A stretch of 64,000 nucleotides of DNA from contig OZ245061.1 of assembly GCA_965224755.1 (NCBI GenBank), forward strand, positions 1,178,001 through 1,242,000, written 5' to 3'. A program made the translations under genes and the position numbers. The notes beneath the pieces were generated by a model. It was not told the DNA's origin. It searched no databases and saw nothing but the letters and a program-made list of their open reading frames with translations. This document shows positions 1 through 8,454 of this stretch, piece by piece; within the stretch, counting starts at the first letter, position 1, and the number at the start of each line of letters is the position of its first letter. Source of the DNA: Hellea sp965224755. Lineage in GTDB: Bacteria > Pseudomonadota > Alphaproteobacteria > Caulobacterales > Maricaulaceae.

Positions 1-2
1 TT

Positions 3-743
3 GACGAAGAGGCGCTAAATGTCACTTACCGCTATGACCGAGGCGAGCCGCGCGGCCCGCATAAGAAAAACGCGACATGGGACGGGCGCGGCGATTGTAT
101 TGATTGCCGCCAATGTGTTGCTGTTTGCCCGGTTGGCATTGATATCAGGGACGGCTTGCAGCTTGAATGTATTGGCTGCTCGCTCTGTATTGACGCCTGC
201 GACGAGATCATGGTCAAGGTTGGACGCCCCAAAGGGTTAATCGCCTTTGATACAGATACCAATGTGCAGCTACGGTCTTGCGGCAAGCCGGCTAAACTCA
301 ATTTGATCCGGGCGCGCACAGTGACTTACGCCATTTTATGCACCGTGATTGGCGCTGTGATGCTCTATTCACTGCTAACGCGGACAACGCTGGATATGAA
401 TGTCTTGCGGGATCGCCAGCCAAATTATGTGCAACTCTCGGATGGCTCTATCCGCAATGGCTATACCGTTAAAGTACTGAACAAATCAGCCGCTCCGCGT
501 AGCCTGAGCTTGGCCGTGGACACGCTAAGCCGCCCTGTGATAACCTTAGCGGGGCGACGGCATGACGAAGCGCTTGTGCTGGATGTTCCGGCAAATGAAA
601 CCCGCGACTTTAAAATTTATATAGCCGCGCCGGATATTTCCGGCCTTGAGCAGAAAACCGATATGGAAATTAGTTTGAAAGATAGGAAGACCGGCGAGAC
701 GACTTTTGCGCGCGCAATTTTTATTAGCGGCGGGCCGAAGTGA
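3..743 (+). CDS. ccoG: Cytochrome c oxidase accessory protein CcoG/FixG, C-terminal part
   Basis: Membrane iron-sulphur protein needed for cbb3 oxidase assembly, thought to handle copper. The reading frame is open to the left edge, so the N-terminal part is outside the window; about 246 residues are visible. Two ferredoxin-type clusters are seen at visible residues 32-42 (CxxCxxCxxxC, followed by P) and 56-66 (CxxCxxCxxxC). A transmembrane segment follows near residues 105-125, and then a C-terminal periplasmic beta-rich domain that is typical of the family. The stop overlaps the start of the next gene (fixH), as in other fixGHIS operons. The fixNOPQ oxidase genes would be expected to the left, outside the window. 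Confidence 0.95.
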   Translation, partial: DEEALNVTYRYDRGEPRGPHKKNATWDGRGDCIDCRQCVAVCPVGIDIRDGLQLECIGCSLCIDACDEIMVKVGRPKGLIAFDTDTNVQLRSCGKPAKLNLIRARTVTYAILCTVIGAVMLYSLLTRTTLDMNVLRDRQPNYVQLSDGSIRNGYTVKVLNKSAAPRSLSLAVDTLSRPVITLAGRRHDEALVLDVPANETRDFKIYIAAPDISGLEQKTDMEISLKDRKTGETTFARAIFISGGPK

Positions 744-1246
744 TGACTCAAAATCCCAGCCAAGCCCGGCCTGAAAAAGAGCTGACTGGCCGCCATGTTT
801 TATTTATATTGCTCGGGTTTTTTGGCGTGATGATTGCTGTAAATGCCTATTTCACAATAGTTGCGGTAAAGACATTTCGCGGCGAAGATGTGCCGCAATC
901 CTACCGTCAAGGCTTGGAATATAACCAGACCATTGCCGCCCGTTTAGATCAAAAAAACACTGGCTGGACGGCGAGAATGAATATAGCAACACAGGGTGGC
1001 GGCTCACGGCGCCTCATATTGCAGATAGAGGATAAGACGGCGCAAGGTATTGGCGGAGCGCTTATATCTGCAGTACTGCGCCACCCCGTGGATAGCGCCA
1101 AAGATAAAGTAGTCGCGTTTAAAGATACAGGCGCGGGGCGCTATAGTGCTGACCTTGGTAATATCTCAGGGCAATGGACTCTTAACGCAACCGTTAATAG
1201 AGATGGTGTGTCGTTCAAAGTCACGCAAGATTTATGGGTAAAATAG
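743..1246 (+). CDS. ccoH: FixH/CcoH family protein of the cbb3 oxidase assembly operon
   Basis: Small membrane-anchored protein of the fixGHIS cluster, 167 residues. It has one N-terminal transmembrane helix (about residues 19-42) followed by an exported domain with the family pattern around 'YRQGLEYNQ'. The ATG at 743 overlaps the fixG stop; an in-frame GTG at 740 is an equally possible start. The end overlaps the fixI start by 13 bases, so the genes are probably translationally coupled. In related systems FixH binds the assembling oxidase and helps copper insertion; that role is inherited from family knowledge and is not visible here. Confidence 0.92.
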   Translation: MTQNPSQARPEKELTGRHVLFILLGFFGVMIAVNAYFTIVAVKTFRGEDVPQSYRQGLEYNQTIAARLDQKNTGWTARMNIATQGGGSRRLILQIEDKTAQGIGGALISAVLRHPVDSAKDKVVAFKDTGAGRYSADLGNISGQWTLNATVNRDGVSFKVTQDLWVK

Positions 1247-3462
1247 CACCAATATCCGGCAGCGAAGCGGGCTGCCCTTCCGGTCTGCAAGACATTCCGG
1301 TCGCGGAGCAAGACCCGCTTGGCGCCCGTTTGGATTTGAGCAGTTTTGTACAGGAAAAAGACGGGATGTCCTCTCTCGACCTGATCGTGCAAGGCGCACA
1401 TTGCGGCGGCTGTATGAACAAGATCGAGCGCGGGCTGGCGAAACTGCCCGGCGTTACGCAGGCGCGTATGAACCTCTCGACCATGCGCTTGCATGTTGAC
1501 TGGAAAACGGATGCGCTAGGGCCGGAGAGCATTATTCAAACCCTAGGTGGGCTCGGCTATGGCGCTGCGCCTTATGCCGCCAATAGCGCGCAAGCCCAGT
1601 CACAATCTGAAATAAAAACCTTGCTGCGCGCTTTGGCCGTTGCCGGTTTTGCAATGATCAATGTGATGCTGCTTTCGGTTGCCATCTGGGCCGGCGGTGA
1701 AGAGATGAGTGCCTCGACTCATAAGGCGCTACACTGGGTTTCAGCAATAATCGCCTTGCCCGCCGTTGCCTTTTCAGGACGGGTTTTCTTTAAATCAGCT
1801 TGGAACGCCCTGAAAAACAAACATACCAATATGGATGTGCCTATTTCGCTAGCGGTTATTTTGGCCTGCGCTTTAAGCATTTACGAAACGGTCAAAGGCA
1901 ATCCAGACACTTATTTCGACGCGGCCGTCATGCTGCTTTTTCTGCTCTTGATCGGACGTTATCTTGACGCAAAACTGCGCCAGAGAACAGGCGAAGCCGC
2001 GCAGCGTTTGGCCGCCATGCAGGTCACGTCGGCAACGCGCCAGATAGCAGATGGCGGGCTGGAAACTGTGCCGGCCAGCTTGATAAAAGCCGGCGATATA
2101 TTGCTGATACCGACTGGTCAGCGCGTACCAGTGGACGCCGAAATCATTACAGGAAGCTCGGAGATTGATACACAAATCGTAACAGGCGAAACCGTACCAA
2201 GACTTAGCGGGCCCGGCGATATGCTCTATTCAGGAACGGTCAATCTCACCGCGCCCCTGACAGTTCGCGCCGTAGCCGTCGCAGCGGATTCCTTCCTGTC
2301 GGAAATCACCCAACTTGTTGAGGCTGGTGAGCAAAGCAAAAGCAAATTTGTCAAGATCGCCGACCGCGCAGCGCGGGCTTATGTGCCTGTTGTCCACACA
2401 TTGGCGGTTCTGACATTTGTCGGTTGGCTTCTCGCCGGAGCTTCGCTGCGGCCCGCTGCGCTAAATGCCATAGCCGTCTTGATTATCACTTGCCCCTGCG
2501 CGCTGGGCCTCGCAGTGCCGGCCGTGCAGGTTGTCGCCGCAGGACGGCTATTCAAGAAAGGCGTTTTGATAAAATCCGGCGACGCGCTGGAGCGTCTCGC
2601 GCAAATTAGATGGGCCGTATTTGATAAAACCGGGACGCTTACAACAGGGCAGCTTAAGCTTGAAAACCGTGCCACGATATCAGTGTATGATTTAGAAATA
2701 GCCGCTGCCCTTGCCGCTTTCTCCAAACACCCCATAGCTAAGGCCCTTCACGCTTTTAAAGGTGGGAAAGACGCGATAAATGTCCAAGAGGTGCCGGGAG
2801 AAGGGTTATACGGAACCGTTGACGGCAAGACCGTATCCTTTGGCAAGCCAAGTGGCGTAAAGGCGGTCAACACAGTGGACGCGATAAGTTGGCTGACAAT
2901 CGGCGATGCGGAGCCGGTTGAGTTTATATTCAAAGATACGCCGCGAAAAGAAGCCAAAGAAACAGTAGCGGCGCTGAAAGCGATGGGGCTGACAACGGAG
3001 TTGCTCTCCGGCGACCGGGCCGAAACAGCCAAAAATATGGGCGCGGCGCTTGGCTTTGACCGCGCGCGCGGAGATGTCTCGCCCAAAGAAAAACAGTCCA
3101 TTTTATATCAACGCGCAGCAGAGGGGCGTTTGGCCTTGATGGTCGGCGACGGCATTAATGATGCCCCGGCCCTCGCTGCGGCTCATGCCTCGGCCTCGCT
3201 GGTAAATGCGTCTGATATCAGCCGCGCAGCCTCTGATATCATCCTGCAGGGTGATAATTTATCCGCCATTCCGGCGGCGATACAAACGGCCCGACAAGCG
3301 CAACTGCGCGTGATTGAAAACCTGGGCCTTGCTGTTATCTATAATCTTTGCGCCATTCCTTTGGCCATATTCGGATATGTTAATCCATTGATTGCCGCAC
3401 TAGCAATGTCGGGCTCATCCCTGTTGGTGATGTTAAATGCCTTAAGATTGATGCGGGACTAA
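1234..3462 (+). CDS. ccoI: Copper-transporting P1B-type ATPase FixI/CcoI
   Basis: P1B ATPase of 742 residues that exports copper for cbb3 oxidase assembly. Visible motifs in order are an N-terminal heavy-metal-associated domain with GAHCGGC (Cys57 and Cys60), the TGET actuator loop, the intramembrane metal site CPC near residue 420 (ITCPCALGLAVPAVQ), the phosphorylation motif DKTGTLT at residue 464, and GDGINDAPAL near residue 638. Length and motif order are normal. The start lies inside fixH (13-base overlap). The context between fixH and fixS distinguishes it from a general copper-detoxification CopA. Confidence 0.95.
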   Translation: MGKIAPISGSEAGCPSGLQDIPVAEQDPLGARLDLSSFVQEKDGMSSLDLIVQGAHCGGCMNKIERGLAKLPGVTQARMNLSTMRLHVDWKTDALGPESIIQTLGGLGYGAAPYAANSAQAQSQSEIKTLLRALAVAGFAMINVMLLSVAIWAGGEEMSASTHKALHWVSAIIALPAVAFSGRVFFKSAWNALKNKHTNMDVPISLAVILACALSIYETVKGNPDTYFDAAVMLLFLLLIGRYLDAKLRQRTGEAAQRLAAMQVTSATRQIADGGLETVPASLIKAGDILLIPTGQRVPVDAEIITGSSEIDTQIVTGETVPRLSGPGDMLYSGTVNLTAPLTVRAVAVAADSFLSEITQLVEAGEQSKSKFVKIADRAARAYVPVVHTLAVLTFVGWLLAGASLRPAALNAIAVLIITCPCALGLAVPAVQVVAAGRLFKKGVLIKSGDALERLAQIRWAVFDKTGTLTTGQLKLENRATISVYDLEIAAALAAFSKHPIAKALHAFKGGKDAINVQEVPGEGLYGTVDGKTVSFGKPSGVKAVNTVDAISWLTIGDAEPVEFIFKDTPRKEAKETVAALKAMGLTTELLSGDRAETAKNMGAALGFDRARGDVSPKEKQSILYQRAAEGRLALMVGDGINDAPALAAAHASASLVNASDISRAASDIILQGDNLSAIPAAIQTARQAQLRVIENLGLAVIYNLCAIPLAIFGYVNPLIAALAMSGSSLLVMLNALRLMRD

Positions 3463-3480
3463 TATGACAGTGTTTTTCTC

Positions 3481-3645
3481 ATGACGGCGCTTTTCTGGCT
3501 TATCCCTATCGCGCTAGCCCTTGGCGGGGCCGGGCTAGCGGCCTTTTTCTGGTCAGTAAAAACCGGGCAGTTTGAAGATCCTAAAGGCGACGCCGAAAGA
3601 ATTTTATTTGACGGCGAAGACCGTCCGCTGATGGATGACGATTAG
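3481..3645 (+). CDS. ccoS: cbb3 oxidase maturation protein CcoS/FixS
   Basis: Very short membrane protein (54 residues) starting at the ATG at 3481, 18 bases after the fixI stop. One N-terminal transmembrane helix is followed by the characteristic short tail FWSVKTGQFEDPKGDAERIL, then an acidic end. This is the usual CcoS layout, and the gene sits in the usual place as the last gene of fixGHIS. CcoS is required for cofactor insertion into the oxidase in related bacteria. The last 4 bases overlap the end of the convergent small gene on the minus strand. Confidence 0.93.
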   Translation: MTALFWLIPIALALGGAGLAAFFWSVKTGQFEDPKGDAERILFDGEDRPLMDDD

Positions 3646-3890
3646 GTTTGGGATTGGCCATCCGCATCCACCTCATTATCACCCCGCTGGCAACAAACAG
3701 CATGGCACGCCTTGGCATGTGGCAGAGAGGGAGTATCGGGCGGATTTTGATTGCCCAGATCCAGCGCGATTAAACGGCCTGTGCAGGTTTGCGCCCATAT
3801 CACATTGGAACTATTTGCAGGCATCATAAACGGTAAGGCAATCGGGACAACGGCAAAAGAAAATGCGGTGTATATAGCGACCCAATTCAT
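3642..3890 (-). CDS. Small exported Cys/His-rich protein in the fix locus (DUF2946-like)
   Basis: Protein of 82 residues with a hydrophobic N-terminus (about residues 3-22) that could be a signal peptide or anchor. After it come Cys36 and a His/Cys cluster: His58, Cys62, His63, Cys66 and Cys67. The pattern of 'MP' after the hydrophobic stretch, a 'CTG' motif and a late Cys-rich cluster resembles DUF2946-type small proteins, which often lie near metal or cytochrome genes; this is a by-eye resemblance. The ATG lies 2 bases after the fixK stop, which supports translational coupling and a real gene. A metal-binding role near the copper-dependent oxidase genes is inference. Confidence 0.55.
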   Translation of the reverse strand: MNWVAIYTAFSFAVVPIALPFMMPANSSNVIWAQTCTGRLIALDLGNQNPPDTPSLPHAKACHAVCCQRGDNEVDADGQSQT

Positions 3891-3892
3891 AG

Positions 3893-4558
3893 CTATTGCG
3901 GGCCCGCCATGTTTAAAAGTCGGCTAAATTGATGGATTCGGACTGTGTTGCGGTCAGGCAATGATATAATGCCGTCAGATTTTAATGCCGTCAGCCGGCG
4001 GCTAACAGTTTCAATTGTCATGCCTAAATAATCGGCGATGTCCAGACGGCTCATGGGTAGGCGAATATCAAATTTTTCGCCTGCCAAGTTTTGACTCCGC
4101 GCAAGGTTGGCAAGAAAGAAAGCGATTTTTTCCGAAGCTGATTTCTTTGTCAGTGTTGTGATGAGTGTTTGCGCCTCTTCAAGCTGATGGCAGGCGGTTT
4201 TAAACAGTGCCATTTGTAGCTTATTATCGGAATCGATATCAGAGTGCGTGAGTTTGGTAATATTTGAGGTCGCTACAGTCACCGCAGTATCATGATGCAC
4301 ATCATCGCCCGTCAGGCCAAAAAATTGCCCTTCCGTTAAAAATCCAGATATTTGCCGCTGACTATTTTCGAGCAAGCGGTAGACCATAACAATCCCGCTA
4401 TTGACGCGGAAGAATCCACCGAAATTATCGCCTTGATGATAGATTATTGTTTGTGCGGGATGAATGCGGCCTGGGCGCTGACGGGGTAGTTTGAGCTCCA
4501 ACAATGAGGGTTCAGGCGTGGGGTCATGTGTCGCTATTTTGTGAATGTCTTGCAGCAT
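3893..4558 (-). CDS. fixK: Crp/Fnr-family regulator, FixK type
   Basis: Transcription factor of 221 residues: N-terminal cyclic-nucleotide-like beta-barrel (about residues 30-120), dimerisation helix, and C-terminal winged helix with the recognition motif ETVSRR, which in the FNR/FixK group reads TTGAT-type half sites. There is no N-terminal cysteine cluster, and only one cysteine is seen, near residue 123. It therefore should not sense oxygen through an FeS cluster like FNR, which points to FixK. It lies downstream of fixL-fixJ and a FixT-like receiver gene. It would be the target of phosphorylated FixJ and the activator of fixGHIS and of the oxidase genes. Confidence 0.85.
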   Translation of the reverse strand: MLQDIHKIATHDPTPEPSLLELKLPRQRPGRIHPAQTIIYHQGDNFGGFFRVNSGIVMVYRLLENSQRQISGFLTEGQFFGLTGDDVHHDTAVTVATSNITKLTHSDIDSDNKLQMALFKTACHQLEEAQTLITTLTKKSASEKIAFFLANLARSQNLAGEKFDIRLPMSRLDIADYLGMTIETVSRRLTALKSDGIISLPDRNTVRIHQFSRLLNMAGPQ

Positions 4559-4620
4559 GCGGTGTCCCCTTCCTTCTGAATTTTGATTATGAGACTAAAT
4601 ACCCGTCATAAAAAAACCAG

Positions 4621-4641
4621 TTGGGGAAATTACCTAAGTAG
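4621..4641 (-). promoter_or_regulatory. Candidate FixJ-type site upstream of fixK
   Basis: Read on the minus strand the stretch gives CTTAGGTAATTTCCCC, reminiscent of FixJ target sequences upstream of fixK in rhizobia (a GTAA..TTTCC type core). It lies about 65-80 bases upstream of the fixK ATG and overlaps the end of the FixT-like gene. The match is from memory and by eye only. Confidence 0.3.
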
Positions 4642-5041
4642 AATTACGGATGCGCGGGCCGGGTAAATTCGAGGATAAGCTATCAACCGCAGATAAGATA
4701 TCCTGCGGTGAATAGGGCGTTGGCAGAACCTTTATGCCCTCTCCTGGAAATATATCATCGGGGCGCAATATAGCTTGTAAGGCAGATGTAATAATGATTT
4801 GGGGTCGCCTTACGGCCTGCAAGAGCTGATCAAACAGCATAAAAACTATAGGGTCGGATGGATTTAAATCCAGCAAGATAATATCATCTTCGCAATAATC
4901 TTCGGCCTCTAAAAAGCCTTTGGGCACTGAAATTGTCTTAACGCACCGGTCATGGGTTTCTAAAAGCCAGTGAACCGACTGGGCCATCGCCGGGTCGCTT
5001 TCGATGATATAGACCATGCCGGGCGTGTGACTATTATTCAT
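4634..5041 (-). CDS. Single-domain receiver protein, FixT-like
   Basis: Stand-alone receiver domain of 135 residues with no output domain. The ATG at 5041 is preferred over an in-frame TTG at 5107. Acidic-pocket residues (Glu14, Asp16), a phospho-acceptor Asp58 (ILLDLNP) and Thr85/Ser86 are present. The nearly invariant Lys-Pro of receivers is replaced by Thr108-Pro109, so phosphorylation switching is probably altered. Cys33 and Cys50 are notable. By position (fixL-fixJ-this-fixK) and architecture it resembles FixT, the receiver-like inhibitor of FixL known from Sinorhizobium and Caulobacter. I could not align it to a reference FixT, so the symbol is left empty. Confidence 0.75.
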   Translation of the reverse strand: MNNSHTPGMVYIIESDPAMAQSVHWLLETHDRCVKTISVPKGFLEAEDYCEDDIILLDLNPSDPIVFMLFDQLLQAVRRPQIIITSALQAILRPDDIFPGEGIKVLPTPYSPQDILSAVDSLSSNLPGPRIRNST

Positions 5042-5129
5042 AATGAGCCTGCAATATTGCTTTTGCAGGTTACAGCCTCTTTCGGCTGCTGAATTGACAA
5101 GAGTCAATTTTCCGGCTTGATCGTCTTTG

Positions 5130-5726
5130 TCAGGCTTGGGCAGAAATAACCAAGCGAACTAATTCTGATAATGATTTAATATCCAGTTTTGACATCACAT
5201 GCGCACGGTGAGTTTCAACTGTGCGCACCGATATGCCAAGCTCAAAAGCAATAGCTTTATTGGTTTGGCCTCGGGATAAAGACATCGCAATTTCCAGCTC
5301 TCGCGGCGTCAGCTTTGCCAGCTGGTTTTGCGCTTGCGAGTGAGCAGATGTTTGCGATGTCGAACGTATAACTTGGTCAATGACAGCAAGAACTTCTTTG
5401 GCTTGAAAGGGTTTTTCAATGAAATCAGCTGCCCCGCCCTTAAGAGCCTGCACAGCCATAGCGATATCGGCATGGCCGCTCATGATAATGATCGGAAGGG
5501 CCGGGTTTTGCCGCCGGGCATCGGGCAATATTTCAAGGCCGCTACGTCCCGGCATGCGCACATCCAGCAACGCGCAATCCTTATGATGGCTTAAACCGGA
5601 TTTCAAAAAGCTCTCGCCATCGAAAAAGACAATAACGTTGTAGCCATAGGTTTCAAGCAACAGAGTCAACGAGTCGCATACCGCAGGATCGTCATCGACA
5701 ATTATGATCGTATAAGCGCTGTTCAT
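5130..5726 (-). CDS. fixJ: Two-component response regulator FixJ
   Basis: Response regulator of 198 residues. The N-terminal receiver has acidic residues at 11-13, phospho-acceptor Asp55 in LLDVRMPG and the conserved Lys105-Pro106. The C-terminal LuxR/NarL-type helix-turn-helix is at about residues 135-195 (LTPRELEIAMSLSRGQTNK... ISVRTVETHRAHVMSKL). The gene directly follows fixL (4 bases between the two), so the pair is cotranscribed. Its expected targets are fixK and the FixT-like gene downstream. Confidence 0.93.
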   Translation of the reverse strand: MNSAYTIIIVDDDPAVCDSLTLLLETYGYNVIVFFDGESFLKSGLSHHKDCALLDVRMPGRSGLEILPDARRQNPALPIIIMSGHADIAMAVQALKGGAADFIEKPFQAKEVLAVIDQVIRSTSQTSAHSQAQNQLAKLTPRELEIAMSLSRGQTNKAIAFELGISVRTVETHRAHVMSKLDIKSLSELVRLVISAQA

Positions 5727-5730
5727 GGTC

Positions 5731-6828
5731 TTACTGTCCTATTGGAAGCGTTATAAAAAACACTGTGCCGCGAGGTTTGTTTTGTTCTGCCCAGAGCTTG
5801 CCATTATGATTGGCTATAATGGTACGGCTAATGGAAAGGCCAACACCCAAGCCGCCATCTTTAGTGGAGCGGAAGGGTTCGTAGAGTTTATCGAAGTCTT
5901 TAGCGCCGAGCCCGCAACCCGTATCCGACACAGAGGCTTTTATGACCTTATCGTCGTGTGCCGCTGTGATGGATAAAGTTTTACCTTCAACCACGGCCAT
6001 AGCTTCGCAGGCATTGCGGATGAGGTTGACAAAAACCTGCTGGAGTTGAACGGTATTTGCCTGAACACGGGGGATATCTTCAGATATACTCATTTCAAAT
6101 TTTATCCCCATATTTTTAAAGGCAGGCCAAACCAGATCAATTGCATTTTGGACGATATCTTGAATGTCTACTCCGGTTTTCTCGGTATCTCCCGTTTCAA
6201 TAAATTGGCGTAAGCGGCTTAAAATTTGTGCCGTCCGGTGAGCTTGCTGCGCGGATTTATCCATGACGAGCGATAAACGTTCAGGGTCAATCACCTGACC
6301 CGATGAGAGCATAGCTTTGCACGCTTCCAGATAATTCATAATCGCCGTCAAAGGCTGATTGACTTCATGGGCAATCGCCGCGCCCATTTGGTCCATGGCG
6401 GAAACCCGGGAGAGATGAAAATGCTCTTGTTGCAAGCGCTCATATTTGGCGCGGCGTGCGGCCACATCCGTGAGGTCGCGAATAATACCGACATATCCGG
6501 CCGTATCAGCCGAGAGATTTTCGCCCACCGATAAATACATGGGAAAAACCCCGCCCGATTTGCGCTGTCCCTGTACCTCGCGGCCAATGCCGATCACTTT
6601 AGCCTCTCCTGAAGTTTGGTAATTTTCGATATAACCGTCATGACGCGCGCGGTCAGGCTCCGGCATCAGCATTTTGATATTGTGGCCAATAACTTCTAAG
6701 GGACTATATTCAAAGATCGTTTCGCAAGCAGGGTTGAATAATGTTATCAGGCCCTTGGGATCGATCATAATCACGCCGTCAACCATGGTATGAAGAACGG
6801 AGTGTAGTTCAGCGTTATGAATGTTCAT
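5731..6828 (-). CDS. fixL: Oxygen-sensor histidine kinase FixL
   Basis: Soluble haem-PAS histidine kinase of 365 residues from the ATG at 6828 (a TTG seven codons upstream is possible). The PAS domain covers about residues 10-120 and carries the FixL haem signature: RHDGYI, with His63 as expected proximal haem ligand, and IGIGREV, with Arg83 matching the distal arginine that contacts bound oxygen. The HisKA motif HEVNQPL has phospho-acceptor His154. The ATPase domain has an N box (NLIRNACEAM), then DTGCGLG and GLGVGLSI. It lacks the membrane helices of S. meliloti FixL and so resembles the soluble forms. It starts the fixL-fixJ-receiver-fixK set. Confidence 0.93.
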   Translation of the reverse strand: MNIHNAELHSVLHTMVDGVIMIDPKGLITLFNPACETIFEYSPLEVIGHNIKMLMPEPDRARHDGYIENYQTSGEAKVIGIGREVQGQRKSGGVFPMYLSVGENLSADTAGYVGIIRDLTDVAARRAKYERLQQEHFHLSRVSAMDQMGAAIAHEVNQPLTAIMNYLEACKAMLSSGQVIDPERLSLVMDKSAQQAHRTAQILSRLRQFIETGDTEKTGVDIQDIVQNAIDLVWPAFKNMGIKFEMSISEDIPRVQANTVQLQQVFVNLIRNACEAMAVVEGKTLSITAAHDDKVIKASVSDTGCGLGAKDFDKLYEPFRSTKDGGLGVGLSISRTIIANHNGKLWAEQNKPRGTVFFITLPIGQ

Positions 6829-7169
6829 TGCCACAGGTAAATTATGCAATTCTTCGGCTGAAAATACGAGACATAATTTGCCAATATATCACATAGAGGA
6901 TTTTAAGATTTTAACTGAGGTGGTCCTGATTGATAATAACTTGGTTAGACAAACTACGAAAATACTTTGCGCAACAAGATTAATTACCAATTCAGAAAGC
7001 CAGTTTGGCAATGTCCCTAGCCATAGCTAATGTTGCGCACTTTAGAATCATACACTAGGAAATAATTTATGATAGCTATATTTTCTAACGCCTGCTCTTG
7101 CCTCCGAGGCAGACAAAACTCACATGATGCTTAACGTCTGCTATGGGGATCTAGTCACGTTTCGCCAGC
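6829..7169. other. Intergenic region upstream of fixL, no gene recognised
   Basis: AT-rich stretch between fixL and a mobile-element remnant. I see no convincing reading frame, tRNA or clear palindromic FNR/FixK box. It must contain the fixL promoter, but no promoter could be assigned with confidence. Confidence 0.5.
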
Positions 7170-7413
7170 GGCTTAAACCGTCCGATTTTGTTGAAAAACT
7201 CCATAAATGGGAGGGATAAAATTTTCGCTGTAAGAGTAAAATTCCGAAAGCGAGGGCTAAACTTACTCATCCGGACTCATCAATGCATCAGAATCGACAT
7301 AAACAAAAATTAGCTGCCCCCTCGGATGAAAGTTCTAAATCCTCCTTTATGAGGCAAAAATTTCAGGGTCAGCTGTAAAGCTAGAGTTTTTCAACAAAAT
7401 TGCCCAAAGAAGG
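7170..7413. mobile_element. Non-autonomous element (MITE-like) with IS1182-type ends
   Basis: About 244 bases bounded by inverted repeats. The left end (7170-7202) reads GCTTAAACCGTCCG, then ATTTTGTTGAAAAACTC. The right end (7383-7413), when reverse complemented, gives GGGCAATTTTGTTGAAAAACTCT. The ends share a 17-base core and match the ends of the IS element at 17318-18905, which carry CTTAAACCGCCCAAT followed by TGTTGAAAAACTC. The interior has no transposase reading frame. It is either an internally deleted relative of that IS or a MITE that it can mobilise. Confidence 0.65.
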
Positions 7414-7496
7414 ACACTCAATTTTGGTGGTTTGAGTCGAAGTGGGTGATACTTAGGTATTATTTACCCAGTTTAATTTTCTGAGGGCTTCCTTCT

Positions 7497-8183
7497 TTAT
7501 ATAGGTTTTGCCAATGGCAAAATTCCGTAAGCTAGGGCCTTATAGACGGCTTCCGCTGTTGTTTTCGCATACAGTTTTTGACGCCCTCCCTGCAGGCGTA
7601 GTTCAATTGAGCGTTCTGAGAGGTTTAACTTTTCCGCCAAATAGGAGGCCGTTTTCCCTTTTGATGCCCAAGATAAAGCCTCGATTTGTTTTGATGTGAG
7701 ATTGAAATGTTTGGCGAGCTGATTATACCGCATCATCAAATTATGGAAAAGAGGCGCATAATCCTTCAATTGTTCAATATCTAGTGGCGGTGCTCCATCG
7801 GAAAAATCTTGGAACATAATCATATGCCCAAAGCCATTCTTTATCCCATTTCCGAACGGAACGAGCCAGGCATGGCAATAGCCAATATCATAAATCGCTT
7901 GATAGGTTTTATTATGACTATAGAGCGGTCCTTCGCCGTGAAGGGTTGAGTTCATATCAAAGAATAATGGCGCAGTCAGCCGAGGAACCACTTCACCAAA
8001 GCGAAAGGTTAAGGAGCCGCCGTCTTCCTCTCCGATATTGCGGATATTATCAGGAAATGTCGCGTACAGGATATAATCTCCACGCCGTAGATGCGATGTT
8101 AAATGTAACATATATCCATAAACCAACGCGCCGATGCCAAGAGGCTTTAACGCATCCTTGAGACAATGCAGGCCGCTATACAT
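7497..8183 (-). CDS. LuxR-family transcriptional regulator (solo)
   Basis: About 228 residues from the ATG at 8183; an in-frame TTG at 8201 would add six residues. The C-terminal LuxR-type helix-turn-helix is clear (FNLTSKQIEALSWASKGKT, then LNLSERSIELRLQ). The N-terminal 150 residues have the size and aromatic-rich character of an autoinducer-binding domain, but conserved acyl-homoserine-lactone pocket residues cannot be assigned confidently. No luxI-like synthase is in the window. The gene is divergent from the exported-enzyme genes that begin at about 8.45 kb, which makes it a candidate regulator of them; that link is inference. Confidence 0.8.
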   Translation of the reverse strand: MYSGLHCLKDALKPLGIGALVYGYMLHLTSHLRRGDYILYATFPDNIRNIGEEDGGSLTFRFGEVVPRLTAPLFFDMNSTLHGEGPLYSHNKTYQAIYDIGYCHAWLVPFGNGIKNGFGHMIMFQDFSDGAPPLDIEQLKDYAPLFHNLMMRYNQLAKHFNLTSKQIEALSWASKGKTASYLAEKLNLSERSIELRLQGGRQKLYAKTTAEAVYKALAYGILPLAKPI

Positions 8184-8454
8184 TGTATCAGCCTGCGACA
8201 ATTTCTTTTGAAGGGCGTTTAAATTCAGACTTTTATTCAGGGCACCCCACCTTCCATGTCCGGGTTAGACCATTGTCGCCAGCCATCACCCCAGTCTCGA
8301 ATATAACCTGAAAACTAAAAATAACGAAGAAAAACCTTCGGAATCCAGAAATTGACAGTTTTGTGGGTGCCGAATACCCCTGTCCCAAATGAGATGCACT
8401 GAAAAAGGCGTGCAACGGGGCAGACGACATTTCCCAATATATGGGAGGATTATC

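Noticed and set aside
3635..3829. Plus-strand 64-codon frame after ccoS
   Set aside because: It overlaps the better-supported minus-strand small gene, which is translationally coupled to fixK, and its product has no recognisable features.
7203..7382. Possible small RNA or coding sequence inside the MITE-like element
   Set aside because: No promoter, terminator or consistent reading frame could be seen within it.
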